A DNA stretch of 64,000 bases. Source: Daucus carota subsp. sativus (Eukaryota > Streptophyta > Magnoliopsida > Apiales > Apiaceae). This document shows positions 43,884 to 56,500 of this stretch, in pieces; within the stretch, counting starts at the first letter, position 1, and each line of letters starts with the position of its first letter. The position numbers and the translations under genes were made by a program. Below the pieces are notes generated by a model, which had not been told where the DNA came from, made no database searches, and worked only from the letters and a program-made list of their open reading frames with translations. The stretch is from positions 45,497,454 through 45,561,453 of the forward strand of contig NC_030389.2 in the NCBI RefSeq assembly GCF_001625215.2, written 5' to 3'.

Positions 43884-44537
43884 TAATAGATATGTGGTGC
43901 TTTTATCCCTTTTCTTTTCATTTTTTTTAAAATTTTTAAACGAGTATTTGTAACATCCATCTAAAAGATTTCCCGATCGGATGTTTAAAAATTAAACTCG
44001 ACCACTAAATTGTGCATATATTATAGAACCATTTCCATGTTGAAAAAAAAGCTAGGTAACGCCACTTTAGTACAATTAAATCAATTATTTAAGAAAAAAA
44101 GTGTAAAAAAGGGATTTGAACAAACGATATTACTAAAAAAAAAATATATACATATCAATTTCCAAAATAGTTACTTTTTTTTGGAGCACACATTTATCAA
44201 TAATAAAAAAATATTTCTAGTTGAAGTTTCATTTTGTTTGTATTCCGTCCATCAAAAATGATAAAAATTATTAACTACTATCAATTTATTCAAAAATCTA
44301 ATTTTTTGAATATATTTTTACTATAGCCAACAAGCCCATTAACTTAAGCCCATTAATCAATTACTTTTACTTTGCGTGAGGGCTGGGCTGGCTGCCTGGC
44401 TCCGAAGCGGGTTCCCGTTCTTTTGAAGCCCACCATTTGAATTGTCAACACTCTTCCCAAGTCCAACTCGTGCTCTTCACTTCTCACTCATTCATCCCGC
44501 TAATCCCCTTCCTCTGATGTTAAATCTCACCTGAAAA
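43884..44537. other. Promoter region of the glucosidase I gene
   Basis: AT-rich with many A-runs until about 44330; the last 200 bases before the ATG are less AT-rich and should hold the 5' UTR. Nothing else recognised. Confidence 0.45.
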
Positions 44538-47500
44538 ATGACGTCAACAACCGGCCGGAGATCTGCCCGGAGTAGAATCAAATCCTCCGGCACCGAGGAC
44601 AACGATCACCTCAATTCCGGCAACTTAAAGTCCATTCCTAAATTACGAAAACACAATGCCAGAAACAACACTAGCTCTATACTCAATCTTAATCTCAACC
44701 TCAAAGTATTGTTAGGGTTTGGAGTTTTCACTTTCTTAATCGCCTTGTTTTTAATTTACCGTCTGGTTAATTTCACCGGGGATGTTGATGATAAGATTCG
44801 TAGACTTGTCACCCCCTTTCCTTCTCCGAAACTCGCTGATCTTCCTATGGTATACTCCCTTAATTTCTTTCATATCGGAGTCGTAAACTCGTAAAAGCTA
44901 CTTATGTACTTATTTATATCTATGTGATCATCTAATTGGACTGTTGGTGATTATTTATGTGCAGTTTCAAGGTGAACACAAGGAGAGTTTATACTGGGGA
45001 ACTTACCGCCCAAATGTTTATGTTGGAATTCGAGCTAGGTATCGCTACCCGACATTTTATTAATTTATTAGGAATATTGATATGGCTTAAATGTAGTTTG
45101 GAGGATGCATTTATTTTGAAATGTGGCAGAAGTGCAGAACTATTATAATTTAAATGTCGACCCTTTCTATTGGTGAATGACTTCGCAGAAATTTGTGATC
45201 GACTAAGTACATTTGGGGAAAATGATATACACAACTCACAGACCGAGAACTTAGTTTCAATTTAATTACACTGCTCAGTAATTGAATAAATATAACAAGA
45301 GAGATTTTCAACTTTGAGCGTGCCATTTTGTTAATGAGACATGAGCCATTGTATCTTTTTATCTATAAAAGCTAACTTGTTTTTCAAATGGTTCATCTTG
45401 GTGGGTTCCTCCACTGGCCTATTTGGGAACTTGATTTTCATTTGAAATTCCGGATTTGATCAAATGACATATTTGGACACAGTACACACAAAAAGTTGGA
45501 TATGAATTTCATTTGAGATCCAGGATATTCAAATACTAGTATAAAGCTGAGAATTTGTAATGACACCTCAAATCATGTCATTTGAAATCCAGAATTTGAA
45601 AGAAATACATGTTCCCAAACGCAACCTAAACTAATTCGTGGCAGACTTTTGTGCTTCTGGCAGTGTTTGGTTTTGTGCCATATAGCTTTTCTGAGTTTAG
45701 GCTTTTGTCTACCTTGTGTGGCCTGGGTGCACAAGCTTTGGCATGTATCAATACATAAAAACTTTGTATCCTGTACCCATGCTATGAATACATAACTTAT
45801 ATACATGTAACTGAAGGTGAAAGGATGGCATGCCCTGAATAAGTAAATTGGTATTTCAGTTTAATACTAGTACCGACTGCCAACAGGATTCATATAACAG
45901 GTTCTTGTGTGCTTGCTCCAGCGTCTTGCTTGTGACACCCAGGGCACCGCTAAAGGCCCATGCAACCATGTTACCCCGTTATCTGGTCCTAATATCTCAG
46001 AAGCTTCTCTTGTGCACTAAGCATATAAGCCACATACCCCCTTTTTTTTTTGCACATCTTGTACTTTCAGGAACATATTGTGCGTCTTAGTTTCCCCACT
46101 CTATGAAGGTGATGCCTTGAGCTATGGTACCCGGACTCGGCTAAAAGTGTCCAACATGGATACATGTCTTGGGGGGCTCGGCAAATCTGGAAATTATACT
46201 TGCTTTTGGCCTAAAATAAAGGGTTTTATATTGAAGTGGTCATCATTCTCGTTAAAATATCTCGTGTAACTACCCGATCCCCACGGGGACTCATTTCATA
46301 CACTCAAATCACTTTTAATATCACTATGTAAAATCTAAAAAATACATGGACAGAAAACTTAACTGAATCCTAGTCACAAGATGAAGTGTATTATACGTGG
46401 CTCACATAATAAAAGTAAATTATAATTATACATGTAGATGCACATTAAAACACATATAAGTATATAATATGTTTTATTTTAAATTTTCTCCTCACTCCTT
46501 TAACCTTAATTTATTTTGATGAGATAATGATTTGAGCGCTTTAAAGTTTAAACGAGTCTCCGTGGAGATTGGTTAGCTAGGTAAGATATTTTGATGAGAA
46601 CGGTGACCACTTCGATATAAAACTCCTAAAATAAGTGTCGGAGTGTCCATACCCATGTTAGGGTGTCGAGTTTTCGACACGGATACTGAAGGCAACATGA
46701 AGAGTCGGGGTAACATAGGCGTTCAGATGTGTGTCAGCATAGCACGTAGTTGTGGTCTCCTTATCCAGTCAGTAGCTTGGTTATGCGTGAACACATGACA
46801 TGTGAGTGGGTTCTTTGATCTTTAGTTCTTTACCTTGGAGTGGGGATGTGAATGCCAGTTACAACCGTATGTTCGACATAATATGACAATCATAATCATG
46901 TCATACGGAGTTACCTTAAATCTTAATATTATATTGTGATGTTTTTTATTCTTGGTATTTATCTTATGCCCTTCTCAAGTTCGCCATCCTGTTTCTGGCA
47001 GTTGCTGTTAATGGAACACTGGTTTTTATGTTTATACTTTTCTGGTGTTTTATCAACCTTGTAACTGGTATCCGTTGCATTTATGTATTACGAGTTGTGA
47101 TTGTGATCATTGTAAGCATTTGGTGTGGCAGGGTTCAACAGTCTCTGATTGGTGGGATGATGTGGATTGGTGTAAAGGATGGAAGGTATTTTGTCCGACA
47201 TGTCTGCCAAGATTCAGATGAGCTGAAGAAGTATGGCTGGACATCTCATAATGGGCGGGATTATGGGCATCAAGTTATTATTGACCAAGAAATGACATTG
47301 GAAACAAGTTTCTTGAAATATAGAGGAAAAAACAGTGGTTATGGAGGAGATTGGGTAGTTCGAAGTGATGTGCGAACTGAAATGTAAACTTCCTTACCTT
47401 ATATTATGAAGTATGGTCAGTGCTTGAATGCCACAATATCTGGATTTTTCTTTTTATTGGGTTAGAGTCACAGGGTTAGTTTTTTTCATATGAATATGAA

Positions 47501-50500
47501 TATTTCATCAAACCGTATTAAATAGCAACAAACATGTATAGGCTTAAAGTATTAATCTTTTTGGTCCTATGTCTAGATTTTATTTAAATATATTTATAAA
47601 TATCTTAATTATTTACATAAGTATGTAGTATACTATTAATATGTTACAGAAAGTTTAAACTGCTCGTCTTTTATGCCATGTACATTTTCTTTACTCGGGG
47701 AACCGTGAATGTGGTAGAGACACTATAACTTGTAAGGGTTTATATTTTAAAGTGAATATTCTGTACCATGCACCAATCAAATAGGTACATTAACATGGAT
47801 ATGCTTGCTCTGCTGGGGTAACATTATTAAGATTTTATGTTTTTCCCCCTCCAGATACTGCTCATAGAATTTTGTTGCCAGAAACTTCTATTATGTAAAA
47901 ACTTCAATAAGTAAGAGGTGGTTTTTTTGGTTAGGTAATGAATATCTAAAATTTTGAAGGAAACATTGCATTAGTCAGCTATTATCGAATGGTATCCAAT
48001 TAAACCACTCTTTTAATCAAGAAGCCTAGTAGATCTTAGATCAAGTCCAATAAAGTAGCTATTCATGTTCCTAATTTAATCTATAAGGAATGGAAGTAAC
48101 AAATAGTGCTCAAACAATGTCTTAGTGGTTCCTTACATTACTAGGACATTCTCTTAATTTACTTATTATTAATTAAAGAATCTATGGGTATTAATAAAAT
48201 ATCAAATAGGGATAAGAATAAGGAATATATGAGATGAAACTACCTATCCATGTCCTAAGTTCCTAGGATTTATATATTTAAGGAATGACCTAGGATACTG
48301 TTGGACTTTCTTCCCAATAATTTTTTTAAAATATCGCGAATGACCAACTTAAATTATATGTTTACATCATAGTTATTTATTTGCATCATAGTTATTATGA
48401 TAACAGCACAAGTGTGACAGTGTCTTTTATCATAATATATAACTGTGTATAACTATTTAGTAAAATATAAGTAAGATGGATGTTTAGTTGTCTAATTACA
48501 AATATTTTCCCCCGATGGTATATATAACAAAAGGTATCATTTCACAACTTATCATTTGTAAATATTTACAAATATTTAGTGTATTTTATCATACTTCTCT
48601 GTATATTTATAAGAGATATGTTTTATCTATCAGTAGACATAGTATTATTCAACAAATAAACTGATTGTTTGTTAACTTTACAAATTTATAAGAGGAAAGG
48701 GACACAAGATTAACCTGACCTAAGCCTAGCCGGGCTTAGATTGAATGACTTGTCACACTGTGTTTCATAATGTTATCTTATCCTAATATACAGTATAAGA
48801 TTAATGATGTACGGTTTTTGTGTACTTTTGAAATACAATTTGATTAAATATGTTTTATTCTTGTTTTTCATTATAATTATCTTTTTCACAATGTAAAGAC
48901 ATCTGTTTATTCTATAAAAAGTTCTGCAAATCATACAGCCAAATGATTCGGTATTTTTTTTAAAATTGTGAGACTGTTACATTTAGTTAGTTCTTCATAA
49001 GTGAAGATTGGCAACTTAAAAATAATTTTTTTAAAAGAATCCTTACCGAATGAAAATACATTCAACAGGTGTATCAATTAAAAATAATAATATTTCATAT
49101 TTGCAATAGTAATTTTAATTTAATGTGTTTGTCTCATCTCTAATTTTTTTCGATGGTACAAAATTTACAGACGTTAGTTAGGGAAGAGAAATTCAAGGAG
49201 TTCAGTACGCTAAAAGAATGTGAACTTGACAGTTAGAGACACTTGCAGTGGGAAACTACATTGTCTTTCTTCATTTAACCTGACATAAGATGCTCCTTTG
49301 GTGTGGTCAATCTGATATACTTATTGTCAATTTATAAATTAAGACCTAGGGGTCACTATCTATAATTTAGTTAACATGGTAATTCTATATGATATCAAAC
49401 TAAATGTTTGATGTAATTTTACCATCGTAGATTATTTGATGGCTTGAGCTAGGAGTCGGAGTATCAAACAAAAAAATTAATATGGATATCATGTAAGTTT
49501 AAGTAAGTCATTTTCTGATCTTGTTATGTTTAATCAATCTAGAATTAACGATGAAAAGCAGAGAATTGGACACCTCTTCTTTTACTTGGCTGATGAGGGA
49601 AATAATGCTCTGAGTCTGGGCAGAGGAGTTGTGGATGTTCATGAGAGTTCTTGTCTGGCATCAGGTTCACGAGAGGATGTCGGGAATTGGCAGCTGCATT
49701 TAAAATCAGCGGTAAGTTATTCAATAAGAGTTGCAATCTTTTTTTAAATTTTGTGAGAAGACATAAGTTTTTCGATCAGATATCTATGATGTATTGACGA
49801 CTAATATTGAATCTGGAAGCTTATTATGTGATCTATGTGCTAATTACTGGTTTATGTCTCACCTCCAGAATTATTTCAAGGGCTTTTTTGTTGGCTTCAT
49901 GATTTGTTTTTGCTAGATAGACGAATATACATCTATGTGTGGTCGAGCGTAGTTTGTCTCTTCTTTTCATATATGTTTTGCGGATTCTATCCGCTTTCCC
50001 GAAATCTGCTAGTTTTCGAATCCATAGAACTACAACCAAACATTATACTCTTTTCATAATCTCAACATTTAATTCTTCCATTCAGCCTCCATGATGTAGT
50101 TTCTTCTGATATTTTCCAATTATACATGGCTTTAAAGTTTTCACTTTAACTTTACACTGGTTGATAGAAAAGATATTAATAATTTCTGTATAATATAATG
50201 CACTTTACTGCACTTCGCTAATCTATCCTGTCTATCTTGTTTGCTTTGAAATGAAGAAGAGTAATCTGTTTATTTTTTGTTGTCACTGTTAGTTTTGGGA
50301 AATCGTACTTCATGCTTATAAAATATTTAAAAAATGAAATAAGCGTATTGCCTCTGGTTGTATACTAGTTTTATGAATCCTTCCATACTCGTGCACTGAT
50401 ATCAAGCCAAGCATTTTTACGTGGATGCTCCCTCATCATACACTTCTGTCAGTTTCTGGGAATTTAATGCTTCTTGGTCCCTTATTTGGTTGGCTACAGC

Positions 50501-53500
50501 CTGAAAGTTTACATTCTTAAACAGAGAACAAGTATATGTAAGATATGTCAGTTGGCCTGATGATATATTGTATATTGGTTGATCATTTTAAATCATTTGT
50601 TTTGCAGAATGATTTAGAGGTCCATTATTCTGGGTTCAAGACCCCTCACATTCATAATTTGTCTGACCTACTTCAGGAAACTCTTGGGGACCAAGTATGT
50701 AAGATAATTTGAAGTTGGTTCATTGTCCATTTTGTCTTTCCTGTCTGGCTGACCAATTCCTCAGATTATAATTAAAGGATGTCTCTTTATTTTTCTTACG
50801 ACATATATTACATCTATGTTCCACTCAGTACTCTTTCTTGTTGTCACTGTATTCATTTGTATCTTTTTCCATAGGTACGAAGATTTGGGCGTTTGCAGCT
50901 TCCAGATACGTCGGATGATTCTGCAAACATATTAGTCTTTCAGGTACATGATCAAACAGGATCGGAGTTTGCGCCATCTCATATGGGCAAATACTATTCT
51001 CGTTACTTTAACTTCGATTGTTTCAGTTAAGGTTTATACTTCCAGCTTCCTTTCTGTTTCTAATGTACTGCAGATAACAGCTAGAATTCCGTTCAGTTTC
51101 GATATTGCTTTTCTATCTGGATCTGGCTTTGATAGTTCTAATGTTGAAGAGCGTGTTAGCAGCCTCACAGGTGCATTTATGTGTAATATTAGTTTAGTAC
51201 TTTATTTGATGTACATGTGCCCACATTGTAAGCACTCGAGATTATTGTAATTAAAGTTTAGTTGGGCCTTTGTGATAATTTTGTAAAATGGACTTTAAAA
51301 TGTTAAATTTACATCAATGGTTTTGTATACTATGCATATAAAGTGTCATGGAAGTTCATAAAATAATGCTACTTCAGTGTATGAATTTTCAGGCTGACAG
51401 GACATATTTAATTTACATTTCTTTGCTTTTGCATCTAATTGTATTACATGCATGCTCTGCTGTAAATTATTTTCACTGGCTAGTAAAGTGCAGTGGAAAT
51501 TCATAACTATTATTGACTTTTGATGGCCTACAGGAAGTTATCCACACTTATCGATAGTTCCAGTAATATTTTGGGGAGTAATGTTTAGTGGAATTTTATA
51601 ACTTGTAGCGAGTTGGATAGACTACAATACATATCAATTAGGGTCATTCTTAGTATTCATATTTTGGGTCTGTTAGTGTCTTTCTTGACCTTAAAGTCTT
51701 AAACTTACGTTTTACTTTAGAATCTTAGTTTATAAGTTTATCATTGATGTTTTTAGTTTCTTTCTTACTGGTGTTAGTGGATTACCGTATTCAGTATTCC
51801 ATAAGCTGTATTCAAGGGATAGTAATTAACTGATTCACTGACCATGATTAAGGTTATACTAATTAGAAGAGTCTGACACAGTAATCACGCTGTTATTAGA
51901 GAGAGTAATTAGGAGATTCTTAGAAGATAGGCTATATTCGTGCCATGATGTATGTATTTCTTTTGTATATTTGATACGAATTTTAGAGGGAAGGATAAAT
52001 CCAACTTTGATAAATAGAAGTACATTTACTTTCTTCTTTTGTGGCTTTAAAGGATGTCAATGTTTTATACTTTTTTACACTTGGATGCTCCTCCTTGTAT
52101 ATGTAGGTACTCAATTGAAAGACAAGCTAAGCAATAAGGAAAATGAATTGGATGACAAGTTCATAAATTGCTTTAACACATCTGGAAAGGTACTAAAAGA
52201 TGCATTTTCCCTTCCACTGTAAAATTTTGATCTCTAAAATTGATTGTGTTTTCTTATATCTGCATGTTAGCTTACATATAGACATTGCTGGCTGTTATTA
52301 CAGTACATTGCTACCTAAATATAATTTTAGGTATAATATTATTGCTAGTAACCATGCACACAAAATTTATACAAGCACAAGAATGTAGCACATGTTAAAA
52401 TTTGGGGATGCAAGATTAATAAATGCACAATAACCAATTATAAGAACTAATAATACCTTGGACGACCCATGAGAAAGCCCAAAGAAACTCGGGTTGTCCG
52501 AACTTAAAAGCTTTGCAGCCCATTACTTAAATGTTATCTTTAGAGTTCAATTCTGATTAGCAAAGATTATAGTAATCTCTTAAGAGTATTAATTCGATTT
52601 GGAAAGTTTATTTAGGTCCGTTATATGTATATCGAGTCGGTTTCTTTAGACGAGGCAAATTAATTGGAGTCCATGTACTTGTTTAAAAGAGGGCGATGTC
52701 ATTCTCTCGCGTAATTTCACCTGCCCTTCTTTGTTGGATGAAATGTGCTTTGTTTGGTTTGTCCTCGCCTTAACTAGACTTTTTCATACACGGCACAAGC
52801 AATAGATGGGACCCTTTCTATGTTCTTCCTCCCTCTGATTTATTTATCACAACTTTTACCAACATATGTTTGTGCATGTATAAGTATATGCGCTTTGTGT
52901 TCTGATTTACGATGAAGTGTTGCATTTTGATATCTTTGTTGTTTGTCTGGTCAAACATCTTATATGTTCGCGTGTGAAATATTGATGTCAAGTATTAGAA
53001 TTTAAATTTTGAAGTGTTATAAATTTGTGATTTTTACTTGTGCTTTGGATAAGCATTATTATTGGCGTAATAATTTTTTACTTGTTTTTTAAACATTTTT
53101 CTAGTAATTGTCAGTAATCGATATGTAAAATATAGGTGGATGCTGAGTTGGTAAGTAGTGATAAGTCTGTTGGTCTCTGCATATTGGTTGATCGTAATTT
53201 TAATAAGCACCTTTCATTAAACTCAGGAGAGCTATCATTCAAAATATTAGAATTTCCATATTACTTCTTTTACTACAGTTTGTGAGATACATAGTAGTTC
53301 ACAAATTCAATTACTTTTGACATGAAAATTATACAAATTGAACTGAACAGACATATCTTTTTTGGTATGGTTCGGTTCGGGGTATGTGTTTTTAGATCAT
53401 TTTGGTTCAGTTATTTCAGTTCGATAAATTAAGAAATTCGACAACTCAAGTTTTTCCTGGTCACCCTGACATAATAGTGACAACATATCATTAATCTCGA

Positions 53501-56500
53501 CTCTCGACCGATAAATTATTTAACTTTCTCTAGTCCCAAAGCTATTAGTATATAGAGGTTTTACTGTATTCTTATTCCTAATTTGTTATCCTGTAACAAC
53601 GAAAGTAATACATTTGATAGTTCTGTTTATTACATAGTAGCTGTGTTTTTCACATGAGACTCATCAGTGATATCCATCGATCATGAGCAAAGGATTATAA
53701 ACCACACTGTTTTGGCTTTTAAAGTGTTTAAATCTAATGGTGATTAAATGCCTATGGTCTTACCGAGTGACATTTTGTTGTGGTTATTCTCCTTGTCTTG
53801 TGTTTTTCGATGCCAGCTTGGTTTTATCTTGCTTGTCATGTGTTTCCTTTTGTTCAATTTCAATAGGGTTTCTAGAAGAGGTTGTTGTCTTATCATGGAA
53901 AAATTGTTGTCCTACTGATGGGACTGTGTGTGGTGGTGCTGGTGTGTGTGTGTGTGTGTGGTGGTGGTGGGGGGGGGGGGGGGGGGGTGTCTGACCTTGT
54001 ATATTCTTTCAGTTGGAGATTGCTTGTGTTTTATCTTATTAACTTCGCAAGGAGAACTCGACAAATTTAACCGATATGACAAGGTTGGCTATAATTTTAT
54101 TTAAGGCCTTTGAATGGTTGGAGTAGGCAATTTATATATTGTGTATAATTTGATTAATTTCTGCCATTTAGGATTTTTTTAGCTAAGCGCCTCTCCCATT
54201 GGAGATTCCTTTATACTTCTAGCCCCATGTTTAAAACATACAAGTGATAAATCACTAGTATATCTAATAAATAATATATTGAAACCAATTACTAATAAAA
54301 AAAAGTCTCCTTGTATTTTATTCCCCGTCAATTGGTATTATTAGTCAAAAAGAAATTTAGTTTATCAGTTTTCACTTTAATCAATTTGTGTTAATTTGTA
54401 ACTAAAGGTACTCATGACCATAGTACTTATTTAAAAACTTTTATCTTTGCTGTGATTAACACAGGTTAGCTGCTAGTTTTCATAAAGTTTATTATCCTTT
54501 TGCCTTCATTCTTTAAAGTTGTCTAAAATTTTGTCAGCCAGCTGCTGGTTTTAGCATAAAAGCAAACCATGTTTACTGATTTTACTGCTTTTCCTAGATG
54601 ACTTGTTGAAGTATCTGTTTATCTAAGCTTCTTAAAGTGTCAAATAGGCATTAAACTGTGAAAGCCTAAACTTTCTTAATTTTCCAGCTTGATTCTAACA
54701 CAGTGACAGTTGGTAAGGCTGCAATTGGTAATTTGTTGGGGGGAATCGGTTACTTCTATGGAGAATCAAAAATCTCGTTGCCAACTAACATCAATGTAAT
54801 TACCTTACTACCCTGCCACCATATCGTTATAGTACATATAATATCTTGAAAGTGCAGAGCTTTGCCTTGTAACTATCTTAATCATGCAGGCAAAATCGGG
54901 AAATAATTTTATTTCATACTGGCCAGCTGAGTTATATACAGCTGTTCCCAGTCGCCCTTTCTTTCCTAGAGGATTCTTATGGGATGAAGGTTTTCATCAA
55001 CTACTGATCTGGTGGGGTCTCTAGTGTACTTTGTGTTGACTTTGCTTCAGTTCTGACTTTTGTAGAATGCCGACAAATCAATTTATATTTATATATGTTT
55101 AATAGGCGATGGGATATCTACATCTGCTTGGATATTGTTGGCCATTGGCTAGATTTAATGAATGTTGATGGATGGATTCCCCGTGAGCAGATTTTAGGTG
55201 CCGAAGCTCTTAGGTAATCCCTTTTTTTGCCATGTGTGGTGGGGATTGCTCATGGCTTACTTTCTACCTCATGGTTCCAATGGCGCTATCTACATGATTT
55301 TATAATAATATAATACCTTTGCTTATCTTTGCAGTAAGGTCCCAGCTGAATTTGTTCTCCAGCATCCAACCAATGGAAACCCCCCAACTCTATTCTTAGT
55401 TTTACGTGGTACATTTGATTTTACATTTGCTGCTTTTGGATAATTTTGTTTAAGAGTGTCCGCATATTTATCTTCTTTATTGGTTCAAGTTACTAAATCA
55501 AGGAGCTACATTAAATATGGTAGTATTAATAATACCTTTTAGGAAAAGAAGGGTTAGTTTCTCTGCAAGTTGAAGTGTCCAAATTTATTTATAATAGTAA
55601 AAATGAAGAAATGGCGTGGTGATGACCATCTTGGGGGAAATAGAATAGAGTATGGATTTGTGCCTGATTTTTTGACCCAGTTGTAGGCAATTATCTGTGA
55701 TGATGGAATAGCAGAACATATTGTTCCTGCTACCATTGAGGGTCTTCTGATGAGACTACTGATGGTTCTGTCGTAGTCATGTCTACTCTTTACTTTAGAC
55801 TTCATCCACACCTCTGTTTTTTTTCAAACAGTATTGTTTCGCTTTGATTGATATAATGTAGAGTGTAGAAATCAATTTATTGACTCATCGTATTTGGTTG
55901 ATTGTAATTATGTTGTATACTGTATAATACGTTTCAGAATATTCATGCACAATTGTCCATACTCATATCCTAGAATCGGTTACAAGTACCAAATTCCTTT
56001 CTTTTCATGTAACTACACATCACTTCTCTTTCCCAGCAGAATGATGAATAGCCAGGGCTCCAGCACTTGAAATATTATTTAATTTCTAAGACATTCTTAG
56101 TGTGCTAACATCACAAAGTTCTTTTTTATAATGTCATTAGAAGAAGCTATATTTCTTGTGATAATGACATCCTTTATGCTTCTCTTTCCCCCAGATCTGG
56201 TTTGCAGTATGAAGAAAAAGAATTTTAGTGATCTTGAACAGAAAAAGATATCTTCCTTTCTCGAGCGGGCTTTTGTTCGTCTCGAAGCATGGTTTCAGTG
56301 GTTCAACACTACACAATCAGGTCTAAATAACTTTTCCTGTGTTTTAAAACTGTGTTTAAGCTGCTCTCTTGCAGTATGTGCGAATGATGCCGTTAGTACT
56401 ACTAAATACTTTTTCCACACATCCTGGTAGAACCGGCATTGTGACCCCAATGTAATAGCATATCCATCTTGCACAGAAAATGGCAAATCAAGCCCAAGAT

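Noticed and set aside
51830-51975. Possible LTR fragment in glucosidase intron 7
   Set aside because: Only a vague resemblance to LTR sequence; no boundaries or duplication found.
52430-52800. Less AT-rich segment in glucosidase intron 8 that resembles a solo LTR
   Set aside because: No matching second LTR, primer-binding site, TG...CA boundary or target duplication could be defined.
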